Shown here: positions 1-6,926 of the stretch, piece after piece
Position numbering within the stretch: the first letter of the stretch is position 1
Layout: every line of letters starts with the position of its first letter
Source: Spirochaetales bacterium
Lineage (GTDB): Bacteria > Spirochaetota > Spirochaetia > Sphaerochaetales > Sphaerochaetaceae
Length of the DNA stretch: 15,995 nucleotides
Reading direction: 5' to 3'
Assembly: GCA_028723145.1 (NCBI GenBank)
Contig: JAQYFM010000061.1
Location: forward strand, 1-15,995
Notes under the pieces: model-generated
What the model was told of the DNA's origin: nothing
Database searches by the model: none
Seen by the model: only the letters and a program-made list of their open reading frames with translations
Position numbers and translations under genes: made by a program

Positions 1-1220
1 CCATCAAAATTAAAAGAATCAATAAAACGGTAAGCCTTTTCGTTTGCCGTTTTAATACTTTTACCTCTACCAACTACAGTAAAGCATCTACCACCTGTGG
101 TTTTAAGATTCTTTACATTCTCTCCATCAATAGCACCAGCAAAGACTAGAGGTAATCTATGAAGCAAATTATTAACTAAATATGGATATTTAAGGTTAAT
201 ATCTTTTCCTATTGTAGGATTCATTGGATACCCATTTGAAGCAACTACAACAGCAACTGTGCTTTCATGTGTGAGTTCAAGGTTGATAGAAGAAATTCGA
301 TCTTCATTTAATGCTTTAACAATCTCAACAATATCTGTCTTAATTAATGGTACCATTGCTTGTGTAGCTGGATCGTTAAATCTAACATGGTAATCTACTA
401 ATACAGGACGGTCTTCTTGAATAATAATGGAGAAAGTTAATACACCTTTATAGGCAAGCTGCTCAACCTTAATACCATAAATTGTTGGTTCAATTATCTG
501 TTCTTTAATTAAGTCCTGGTATTCTTTTTTTAACTGGATAGGACAAACAGCACCCATACCACCTGTTGGGATACCTTGATCTGCTGAAGTATACATGTAA
601 TCAGAAGTGAATGGAAGTGCAAGATACCCATTGTTATCCAAAAGTACTGTTACAGTAATTGGTAATCCTGCACAGTGCTCTTCAAGTAAAACTGGTCCAA
701 GTTTAAAAAGTTCATCAGCAAACTCAAGTAAAGCTTTGCTATCTGAAGAGTCAAGCATTATTCTAGATGGAGCAATTGTATTTGATTTTAATATAAAGTG
801 CTCTCCCTCATGTCTAGATAAGAATTTTCCTAATGCTGTTGAAGATTCAAAAAGATTTCTTCTTGGTGTTGGAATATTGTGTCTATCGGTAAAAGCTCTA
901 GCAAAATTTCTGTCCCCTTCAAGCTTTAATGAGCTTAAAGGTGCACCAAATGTGCTAATACCTTTTCGCTGTAGAAAATCAATCATACCAGCAAGCAGTG
1001 GTGCTTCTGTACCGATAAATACATGTTGAATATTATATTTTAAGCAAGCATTATATACAGCTTCTTTATCAGAAGGGTCTACTTCTGGTAGATTAGTTGC
1101 TATAGATTTTGTTGCCACATTCCCCGGTGCATAAAATAGCTCTGAAATTAGATTGCTCCTGCTGAACCACCATGCAATTGCATGGTCCTTTGCACCTGAT
1201 CCCAGGATTAAAACTCGCAT
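1..1220 (-). CDS. purD: PurD-like phosphoribosylamine-glycine ligase, 3' end cut by window edge
   Basis: ATP-grasp enzyme of the GARS family, which joins glycine to phosphoribosylamine in purine synthesis. I translated it from the ATG at 1218-1220, preceded by a strong AGGGGG ribosome site. About 406 residues are present; the family is usually about 420-430, so roughly the last 15-20 are missing. Family marks seen: N-terminal MRVLILGSGAKDHAIAW, a GTEAPL segment near residue 70, FGAP near 91, LEGDRNFAR near 100, TGGMGA near 219, and VRFNDPATQ near 279. Several positions differ from the usual consensus as I remember it: GREH is AKDH, the ATP-binding K-x-DG-x-A-x-GKGV loop reads KSNTIAPSRIM (residues 145-155), and the metal-binding E-x-N is D-x-H (277-279). 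It is clearly a family member; whether it keeps the normal activity is open. It has its own promoter and no other pur gene is near it. Confidence 0.85.
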   Translation of the reverse strand, partial: MRVLILGSGAKDHAIAWWFSRSNLISELFYAPGNVATKSIATNLPEVDPSDKEAVYNACLKYNIQHVFIGTEAPLLAGMIDFLQRKGISTFGAPLSSLKLEGDRNFARAFTDRHNIPTPRRNLFESSTALGKFLSRHEGEHFILKSNTIAPSRIMLDSSDSKALLEFADELFKLGPVLLEEHCAGLPITVTVLLDNNGYLALPFTSDYMYTSADQGIPTGGMGAVCPIQLKKEYQDLIKEQIIEPTIYGIKVEQLAYKGVLTFSIIIQEDRPVLVDYHVRFNDPATQAMVPLIKTDIVEIVKALNEDRISSINLELTHESTVAVVVASNGYPMNPTIGKDINLKYPYLVNNLLHRLPLVFAGAIDGENVKNLKTTGGRCFTVVGRGKSIKTANEKAYRFIDSFNFD

Positions 1221-1240
1221 TTCAGCCCCCTATAACTAAA

Positions 1241-1269
1241 ATGCTAAACTACCAAAAGTGCCGCGTCAA
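1241..1269 (-). promoter_or_regulatory. Probable sigma-70 promoter of the purD-like gene
   Basis: Read on the minus strand, TTGACG (1269-1264) and TAGCAT (1246-1241) are separated by exactly 17 nt. The -35 box matches the consensus at 5 of 6 positions and the -10 box at 4 of 6. The expected start of transcription is near 1234, giving a leader of only about 14 nt that still includes the AGGGGG ribosome site. No convincing terminator for the upstream dus gene lies between 1221 and 1306, so some read-through is possible. Confidence 0.6.
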
Positions 1270-1306
1270 ACAAAATCAATAAATATTTTTTTATTAATAT
1301 CAGCTT

Positions 1307-2266
1307 TTATTCAAATAGTACTTCTAAAGACTTTAGATAATCATCACGTGTGAGAGCATGAACAATTGTTGCTTTAACACGGGAAGAATTCCTAACACCC
1401 TTTAAATATGCTGCTGCATGCTTTCTCATTTCTCTTGCAGCCAAAGCTTCACCAAAGTAAGAAATCATGTAGTCTAAATGCTTGATAATAGTGTTATAGC
1501 GCTCTTCAAGAGGAATATCATGATAACTACCACTTTCTAAGAGTTCTTTAGTTTGCTTGAAAATAAAAGGATTTCCAATTGCTCCTCTAGCAAACATAAC
1601 CCCATCAACATTACATGATTTAACCATCTTAAGAGCATCTTCAGGAGTAAAGACATCACCAGAGCCAAATACTAATACACTTTTATCAACTCTTTCTCTG
1701 AGGATTTTGATATCCTCATATGATGCAGTTCCTGAGTAATTTTGACTACGAGTTCTTGCATGGAGGGTAAGTGCAGAAGCACCAGCACTCACGCAAGCAT
1801 CAGCAAATTCTAGATAGTTAATTGATGAAGAATCCCAACCCAGTCTAAATTTTACTGTAATAGGTACATCGGTATTTTGCTTTAAAAAGCTAACAATGTT
1901 GTAAATTTTATCAGGATTTTTCATTAATGCAGATCCACATCCATTTTTTACCACCTTAGGAACAGGACAACCTGCATTGATATCAATTGCAGTTGGTTTA
2001 TACTCTAATAGGCGAGAAAGAGAGCGCCTAACAGGATCCTCATCAGGAGCAAAGATTTGCATTATAAGTTCATCTTCTCCTTCATATCTTAGAAGTAGAT
2101 CCTCTGTCTTTTCATTATCCCTTGCTAAACCTTCGCATGACACCATTTCAGTAACTGCAATGGCAGCACCATGCTCTCTTGAAATCCTTCTGAAGGCTCT
2201 ATCAGAATATCCCGCAAGAGGTGCAAGTATTAAGTTTCCATTTATCTCTTTGCTTCCTAATTTCAT
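1307..2266 (-). CDS. dusB: tRNA-dihydrouridine synthase (DusB-like)
   Basis: FMN-dependent enzyme that reduces uridine to dihydrouridine in the tRNA D-loop. At 319 residues it has normal family length. Motifs in order: ILAPLAGYSDRAFR near the start (flavin-side loop of the TIM barrel), EMVSCEGL at 40-47, INAGCP with the catalytic Cys100, TVKFRLGW with Lys139, LHARTR with His169, GSGDV at 201-205, and FARGAIGNP at 225-233 (phosphate binding). The C-terminal 70 residues fit the helical tRNA-binding domain. The ATG start has an AAAGG ribosome site and lies 14 nt after the stop of the AI-2E family gene, so the two probably form one transcript. The DusB-like subgroup is inferred from the motifs; family membership is secure. 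Confidence 0.93.
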   Translation of the reverse strand: MKLGSKEINGNLILAPLAGYSDRAFRRISREHGAAIAVTEMVSCEGLARDNEKTEDLLLRYEGEDELIMQIFAPDEDPVRRSLSRLLEYKPTAIDINAGCPVPKVVKNGCGSALMKNPDKIYNIVSFLKQNTDVPITVKFRLGWDSSSINYLEFADACVSAGASALTLHARTRSQNYSGTASYEDIKILRERVDKSVLVFGSGDVFTPEDALKMVKSCNVDGVMFARGAIGNPFIFKQTKELLESGSYHDIPLEERYNTIIKHLDYMISYFGEALAAREMRKHAAAYLKGVRNSSRVKATIVHALTRDDYLKSLEVLFE

Positions 2267-2280
2267 AATTAAACCTTTAT

Positions 2281-3366
2281 TTAGTTTTGTAATATTTTTA
2301 ATTGTTCTCTTTTATTCACATCGGCCTTAATAATCTTATACACTGTAGCTGTAATAGGGACTGCAATTAACATACCAATAATTCCAAGTAGACCACCACC
2401 TATTGTTACTGCTGCTAACACCCAAAGACCTGGGAGACCTAAAGCTGAACCAACTACACGAGGATATATTAAGTTACCTTCTACTTGCTGTAAGATGATT
2501 AAAAATATAATAAAAATCAATGCCTTTATTGGGGACACTGTAAAAATCATAAAAGCACCTAAAAAGCCACCAATGTATGCTCCCGCAATAGGTATTAGTG
2601 CTGTAAGGGCAATTAATGAACCAATCATCAAAGCATATGGAAGCCTTAATACCATCATGCCAATAGCACAAAGAGAACCTAAAATAATTGCTTCAGTGCA
2701 CTGTCCTACAATGTATGAATGAAAGCTTTCATCAAGGACATTAAGTGTATATAAAATCTTTTCATATATTTTACTTGGAAGGTAAGCTTTTAATACTCTC
2801 TTTGATTGTGATTTCAATTTATCTTTACCATTTAAAACATAAAGGGCAAACATAAAGCTTAAAAAGATAGTAACAATTCCACTAAATACAGAGAATACAA
2901 CTCCAAATATATTTGTTATTCCCGATGTTAATACACTTATTATTTGGTTAACTTTTGATTTTAAATCAAAATTAGAGATTAGGGATGAATAATCTTTTGA
3001 GGGTAAATCATACTTTTTTAAAATCTCTGTAATATTAGATAACGCTATAGGAAAGCGCTCAGCAATAAGCTTTATAGAGGAAATTAATTCTGGTATTAAT
3101 AGCGCTAGAACTGCAAAAATAATAACTAATAGAGTTAGTATCGAAAGGATTAAACATATTATTCTGTTAGCTTTTTTTATATGTTTTTCATAAAAACTCA
3201 TTAAGATGTTTAAGATGTAAGCTATTATTAGACCAATAATTATTGGTGATGAAATTGCAATAAACTTAATTAAAAAAGTAGAAATACCACTCCAATAGGT
3301 AAATAATAAAAATAAAATAAAGATAGAAATACCAATTTTTAATAGTGTTTTATTATTAAGTTCCAT
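2281..3366 (-). CDS. AI-2E family transporter-like membrane protein
   Basis: Integral membrane protein of the PF01594 family (AI-2 exporter TqsA, sodium/proton antiporters and many members of unknown substrate). From the ATG at 3366 it has about 361 residues, the usual length. Hydrophobic segments lie near residues 9-28, 36-56, 66-92 and about 155-180, followed by a cluster from about 215 to the C-terminus. Between the second and third sits a short basic loop, and between the third and fourth a less hydrophobic region of about 60 residues, as in the family. The signature segment ALIPIAGAYIGG lies in the C-terminal half. A GTG five codons upstream (3381) is an alternative start; neither has a good ribosome site. 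The substrate cannot be told from sequence, and quorum-signal export should not be assumed. It is divergent from ricT and leads into dus. Confidence 0.85.
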   Translation of the reverse strand: MELNNKTLLKIGISIFILFLLFTYWSGISTFLIKFIAISSPIIIGLIIAYILNILMSFYEKHIKKANRIICLILSILTLLVIIFAVLALLIPELISSIKLIAERFPIALSNITEILKKYDLPSKDYSSLISNFDLKSKVNQIISVLTSGITNIFGVVFSVFSGIVTIFLSFMFALYVLNGKDKLKSQSKRVLKAYLPSKIYEKILYTLNVLDESFHSYIVGQCTEAIILGSLCAIGMMVLRLPYALMIGSLIALTALIPIAGAYIGGFLGAFMIFTVSPIKALIFIIFLIILQQVEGNLIYPRVVGSALGLPGLWVLAAVTIGGGLLGIIGMLIAVPITATVYKIIKADVNKREQLKILQN

Positions 3367-3381
3367 ATAAATAGAATACAC

Positions 3382-3442
3382 TTAATTAATTGTTTTGTAT
3401 TGAGCCTTGCGTATTGTTTTTACAAATGTTATTTTTTTTACT
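3382..3442 (+). promoter_or_regulatory. Short divergent promoter region between AI-2E family gene and ricT
   Basis: Only 60-76 nt separate the two divergent genes, so both promoters must lie here or overlap the gene ends. For ricT, two weak candidates exist: TTGTTT (3390-3395) with 16 nt to TATTGT (3412-3417), or TTGCGT (3407-3412) with 17 nt to TATTTT (3430-3435). The second would start transcription almost at the ATG and give a leaderless message; this fits the lack of any ribosome site before ricT. I could not pick a minus-strand promoter. Confidence 0.3.
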
Positions 3443-4477
3443 ATGGCAAAGAAAGAAATTAATAAAGAGGAAGAGGCATACGTATATGTCGTTAAAAACC
3501 CTTCCTACAACGATATATGTTTAGCAGCTTGGGATTCTGTACTATATCCTGGAACTCCCGTTGTTTATGAAACAAGATTTGGCCTCGATCTTGGCTTTAT
3601 TGTAGGGCCAGCTCCAGATGAAAATAATACTTATGTTCCTGGTTCAACATGCGTAAGAGGTTCATGTATTCATTTTGGAGATGTCGAAGAAGAATACTCT
3701 GAAGAACAAAGTATTTCAGAAAAAGAAGTACATCAATGTGAATATTGCATGGGATGCCAAGTTACTAAGGAGCCAAGAAAGGTAAGAGTTACTGGGGATG
3801 TCTTATTCTTAGACCACCTAGCAACACCTGCTGAAATGGCTAAATACAATGAAAATACTTTAAAAGAAGATGACGCGATAATAGTTTGTAGGGAAAAGAT
3901 TCAAAAGCATGGTCTAAAGATGAAGCTTATTACAACTCACTTCTTACTTGGTGAGCCTAAGGTAATATTCTTCTTTACTGCAGATGAGAGAGTAGACTTC
4001 AGAGATTTAGTAAAGGATCTTGTTGCAGTCTTTAGAATGCGTATCGAGTTAAGACAAATTGGTGTTAGAGATGAATCAAGGTTAATTGGTGGTTTGTCAG
4101 TTTGTGGACGTGATTATTGCTGTCACTGTATTACAGATAAGCTAGAGCCAGTGTCTATTAAAATGGCGAAGGAGCAGAATCTTTCTCTAAATTCAATGAA
4201 GATTTCAGGTCCATGTGGAAGACTTTTATGCTGTCTTGCATATGAATATGATTACTACGTTGAAGAAAAGGCTGCAATGCCTGCTGAAGGTTCAAAGATA
4301 AAGCTTAACCATGAGCTTTATAAGGTTAGTGAGGTAAATATTCTTTCAAGACGTATTTTACTTCAAGGAGCTGATGGAAGAGTGCTTTATGTACCATTTG
4401 ATGAGGTTTATTACAATGATGAAAGTCAGCATTGGTGTGTAAGCCAAGAATGGGAAGATGAGATATTCTCTTCTTGA
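3443..4477 (+). CDS. ricT: RicT/PSP1-family regulatory iron-sulfur protein
   Basis: Member of the PSP1 family (Bacillus subtilis YaaT/RicT), part of the RicAFT complex that binds [4Fe-4S] clusters and acts with RNase Y in mRNA maturation. I start it at the ATG MAKKEINKEE, giving 344 residues; an upstream in-frame TTG (3407) would overlap the likely promoter. The family core is plain: RIELRQIGVRDESR near 200, GGLSVCGRDYCCHC at 217-229 and SGPCGRLLCCLAYEYD at 255-270. Compared with the roughly 275-residue Bacillus protein as I remember it, there is an extra segment at about 60-115 with five cysteines (70, 75, 99, 102, 105), including C-x2-C-x2-C. The genome would need RicA/RicF and RNase Y for the Bacillus role; neither is in this window. 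A direct role in spirochaetes is inference. Confidence 0.88.
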   Translation: MAKKEINKEEEAYVYVVKNPSYNDICLAAWDSVLYPGTPVVYETRFGLDLGFIVGPAPDENNTYVPGSTCVRGSCIHFGDVEEEYSEEQSISEKEVHQCEYCMGCQVTKEPRKVRVTGDVLFLDHLATPAEMAKYNENTLKEDDAIIVCREKIQKHGLKMKLITTHFLLGEPKVIFFFTADERVDFRDLVKDLVAVFRMRIELRQIGVRDESRLIGGLSVCGRDYCCHCITDKLEPVSIKMAKEQNLSLNSMKISGPCGRLLCCLAYEYDYYVEEKAAMPAEGSKIKLNHELYKVSEVNILSRRILLQGADGRVLYVPFDEVYYNDESQHWCVSQEWEDEIFSS

Positions 4478-4601
4478 TAAAACAAAATAAAGTAAAATAT
4501 TGTAAAATCATATATTGACCGAAGTTACGCTTTGTGTTAGTTTTGATAATCGCAGTTTTATGCTGTAACTTAAAATAAAAAAAATAATCTACTTATGTAG
4601 A
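4474..4601 (+). promoter_or_regulatory. rpsT promoter and leader region
   Basis: The gap before rpsT holds TTGACC (4515-4520) with 17 nt to TAGTTT (4538-4543), and further up TTGATA (4474-4479) with 18 nt to TATTGT (4498-4503), so tandem promoters are possible. A perfect 7-bp inverted repeat AAGTTAC/GTAACTT (4522-4528 and 4565-4571) spans the nearer -10 region. A 5-bp hairpin TCTAC-ttat-GTAGA (4588-4601) ends just before the ribosome site at 4605. No terminator for ricT is visible. Confidence 0.35.
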
Positions 4602-4615
4602 CTCGGAGGAATAAA

Positions 4616-4876
4616 GTGGCTAACAGATCAGCTGAGAAGAGAGAGCGCCAGAACGTAAAGCGCAGAATGCATAACCGTATGATCAAGAGCAGCGTTCGCA
4701 CACAGATCAAGAAATTCGATGCAGCAGTACAGGCTAAGGATAAGGATGCAGCAAAGGTTGCTATGGATCTTAGCTTCAAGCTTCTTGATAGTGCAGCAAG
4801 CAAGGGCGTGCTCCACAAGAATACAGCAAGCAGAAAGAAGTCTCGCCTTTATAAAGCTTTTGCAAAGCTTGCATAA
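4616..4876 (+). CDS. rpsT: 30S ribosomal protein S20
   Basis: Small-subunit protein bS20, which binds 16S rRNA early in assembly. The 86-residue product has normal length and is lysine/arginine-rich: ANRSAEKRERQNVKRR at the N-terminus, KSSVRTQIKKFD at 25-36, and the C-terminal helix with HKNTASRKKSRL. The start codon is GTG, fixed by a full GGAGGA ribosome site 5 nt upstream. Codon use is visibly less AT-rich than in neighbouring genes, as expected for a highly expressed gene. It is followed 46 nt later by the HU/IHF gene. In E. coli rpsT also uses a non-AUG start and is autoregulated at translation; a similar control here is only a suggestion. Confidence 0.95.
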   Translation: MANRSAEKRERQNVKRRMHNRMIKSSVRTQIKKFDAAVQAKDKDAAKVAMDLSFKLLDSAASKGVLHKNTASRKKSRLYKAFAKLA

Positions 4877-4922
4877 GACTTACCCTTTTTAGGGATTAAC
4901 ATCTATTAGGAGAAATAAAATA

Positions 4923-5237
4923 ATGGAAGAGAAACTTACTAAAGCTGCCATAATCGAGAGTCTCCACAACAAGATCGGTCTCTCACGTGCCGATATCCAC
5001 CGTGTAATTGATGAACTCTTTGAAGAGATTAAAGACGGTCTTAAGGATGATAGAATCATTGAGCTTCGTGGATTTGGTACTTTTGAAGTTAGAACTAGAA
5101 AAGGTAGAGAAAAGGCAAGAAACCCTAAGACTGGTGAAGTAGTCTCAGTAGACACCCATGGCGTAGCTATTTTCCGTCCAGGAAAAGAACTTAAAGATTG
5201 CATCTGGGATTTAAGAGATGCAAGGCCGGAAGATTAA
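4923..5237 (+). CDS. HU/IHF-family DNA-binding protein
   Basis: Small dimeric nucleoid protein that bends DNA. The 104-residue product shows the N-terminal helices (LTKAAIIESLHNKIGLSRAD), the hinge ELRGFGTFEVR at 47-57, the arm with RNPKTGE at 66-72 (its proline intercalates between base pairs in this family) and FRPGKELKD at 84-92. It is somewhat longer than HU (about 90) and resembles the IHF-alpha style at its C-terminus (DLRDARPED). With no partner gene nearby, HU-like homodimer and IHF-like subunit cannot be told apart. An AGGAG site lies 10 nt before the ATG. It is probably co-transcribed with rpsT, and much of that transcript may end at the hairpin 45 nt after its stop codon. Confidence 0.92.
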   Translation: MEEKLTKAAIIESLHNKIGLSRADIHRVIDELFEEIKDGLKDDRIIELRGFGTFEVRTRKGREKARNPKTGEVVSVDTHGVAIFRPGKELKDCIWDLRDARPED

Positions 5238-5255
5238 TGATAGGAGTTTTCCGTC

Positions 5256-6926
5256 TTGATTGATCTTTACAAGAAAAGAAGCCTCAGGACACTGTGTTCT
5301 GAGGTTTTATTATTAATTATTTCAGCATTCGTATATTCCATCGCTTTTCCTGGTTTTGTTTCTGAAAAGGGCTTAGGCTTTATTGCATTCTTTGCAATAA
5401 TTCCAGTTTTGATGGTAATTAAAAATACCTCTTGGAAGGCAGTAGGCTTTCATGGATTTTTATTCGGAGTAGCCTTTTACTGCTTCTTTAACTATTGGCT
5501 TCCAAACTTCCATAAAGGTGCAATTGTAATAGTAACGGTAATCAAGGGCACAGAGATGCTTATGCTATTCTTTGCTCTAAAAGCGGCGGTTACCTATTTT
5601 AAGCGCTTTGGCTTTTTGCTACAGGGCTTTATTTGGGTAAGCTATGCATACCTATCTGAAAGCTGGTTTGCTGGATACCCATATGGTACAATTTGCTACG
5701 CTCTTTATAGATATTTACCATTAATACAAATTGCAGAGTACACTGGTATTTGGTTTATTATCTACATGATAATTACCCCACAAGCCTTTATTGCAGCTAA
5801 CCTTGCAGATAGAGTAAGAGGTAAGGGTGATAAATTTATCACCTACGTAAAGAAAAATATTTACTTTCCTATTATCTACGCTATTATCTTTGTCTTATGG
5901 TTTACTACAGGTTGTATTCAGTTAAATTACTGGGAAAAGGCAATTCCTGATAGAACTTGGAGGGTTGCAACAGTACAGCATAACCATGATTCATGGCAGG
6001 GTGGTTTAACAACCTATAGAAGAAATTTCTCTAACTTAAGAAGGTTATCCCTTGAAGCAATTAGACAAAATCCTGATATAGTCGTTTGGTCTGAAACTGC
6101 ATTTGTTCCATCTGTTAGCTGGCATATGAATTACTCCTATGAAGGTGCAGGGGACACTATTGGTAACAAAGAGACAGCAGAGCTTGTTAAGGAGTTCGTT
6201 TCTTTTGCAGAAGAACTTGATAAACCACTATTAACTGGTAACCCAACTGGTGTTTTAAAGAATCCTTCAAAGGGACCAATAGATGAGGAAACAGGAGAGT
6301 TAAATAGAACAGACTATAACTCTGTTATTCTATTTGATGATGGAACTATTAAAGGAACTTACAATAAGCAACACCTAGTTCCATTTACAGAGCACTTCCC
6401 TTATAAAAAGCAACTACCATGGCTATACAATATCTTAGTTGCATTAGACTATAACTGGTGGGAACAGGGCGATGAGGCTAAGGTCTTTGAGTCTGATGGA
6501 GTTAAGTTCTCAACTCCAATTTGCTATGAGGATGTATTTGGCTATCTTCCAGCTGGTTTTGTAAGAAATGGTGCTGATGTAATTGTAAACATGACCAATG
6601 ATCGTTGGTCAGGTTCTGCAGATGCTGCAGTCCAGCATGCTGCAATTGCAACAGTTCGAAGTGTTGAAACTAGAAAGACTATGGTAAGAAGTACTAACTC
6701 AGGTCTTACCTGTATGATACTTCCAACAGGAGAGCTAGTAGATCCTGTTGAGCAATTCAAGATGACTTACCACATTTATGATGTACCAGTTTATACTAGT
6801 GAAACATATGGTCATACATTCTACGTTGAACATACCGATATTCTTGCATATGCATCAATTTTTATTAGTGCTGTTACATTAATTGTGGGACTTTGTTTAA
6901 CAATTTTGAAAAAGGTAAAAAAATGA
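5256..6926 (+). CDS. lnt: Apolipoprotein N-acyltransferase
   Basis: Inner-membrane enzyme that adds the third acyl chain to the N-terminal cysteine of lipoproteins, taking it from phospholipid. Length 556, normal to slightly long. The N-terminal part has about seven hydrophobic segments (residues about 12-34, 40-56, 62-80, 90-112, 118-135, 155-182, 203-222). A nitrilase-fold domain follows from about 235, and a final membrane segment lies near the C-terminus. The catalytic triad is in place: Glu280 in VVWSETAF, Lys371 in TYNKQHLVPF and Cys423 in PICYED. The start is TTG with TAGGAG 9 nt upstream; no ATG or GTG occurs early enough to keep the first membrane segment. A terminator-shaped hairpin covers codons 9-17. 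The stop overlaps the cinA start (ATGA). Confidence 0.93.
   Translation: MIDLYKKRSLRTLCSEVLLLIISAFVYSIAFPGFVSEKGLGFIAFFAIIPVLMVIKNTSWKAVGFHGFLFGVAFYCFFNYWLPNFHKGAIVIVTVIKGTEMLMLFFALKAAVTYFKRFGFLLQGFIWVSYAYLSESWFAGYPYGTICYALYRYLPLIQIAEYTGIWFIIYMIITPQAFIAANLADRVRGKGDKFITYVKKNIYFPIIYAIIFVLWFTTGCIQLNYWEKAIPDRTWRVATVQHNHDSWQGGLTTYRRNFSNLRRLSLEAIRQNPDIVVWSETAFVPSVSWHMNYSYEGAGDTIGNKETAELVKEFVSFAEELDKPLLTGNPTGVLKNPSKGPIDEETGELNRTDYNSVILFDDGTIKGTYNKQHLVPFTEHFPYKKQLPWLYNILVALDYNWWEQGDEAKVFESDGVKFSTPICYEDVFGYLPAGFVRNGADVIVNMTNDRWSGSADAAVQHAAIATVRSVETRKTMVRSTNSGLTCMILPTGELVDPVEQFKMTYHIYDVPVYTSETYGHTFYVEHTDILAYASIFISAVTLIVGLCLTILKKVKK
5282..5314 (+). terminator. Intrinsic-terminator-like hairpin inside the start of lnt
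   Basis: Arms 5282-5291 (CCTCAGGACA) and 5295-5304 (TGTTCTGAGG) pair over 10 bp with one G-U pair and a 3-nt loop CTG. A run TTTTATTATT follows, and the A-rich AAGAAAAGAA lies in front. This is the full shape of a Rho-independent terminator. It sits 45 nt after the HU/IHF stop but within the first 20 codons of lnt, so it may end most rpsT-HU/IHF transcripts while some continue into lnt. Confidence 0.7.

Noticed and set aside
607..1029. 140-codon plus-strand open frame
   Set aside because: It lies entirely opposite the PurD-like gene, has no ribosome site, and its translation resembles no family; it is an antisense shadow.
2281..3366. Quorum-signal (AI-2) export by the PF01594 protein
   Set aside because: The family name is historical and most members have other or unknown substrates; there is no luxS or lsr gene in the window to support it.
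3407..3442. TTG start extending RicT by 12 residues
   Set aside because: No ribosome site, the added residues (MRIVFTNVIFFT) do not fit the family start, and the stretch overlaps promoter-like boxes.
4883..4894. CCCT-TTTT-AGGG hairpin between rpsT and the HU/IHF gene
   Set aside because: Only 4 bp and no T-run follows; too weak for a terminator or a claimed regulatory element.
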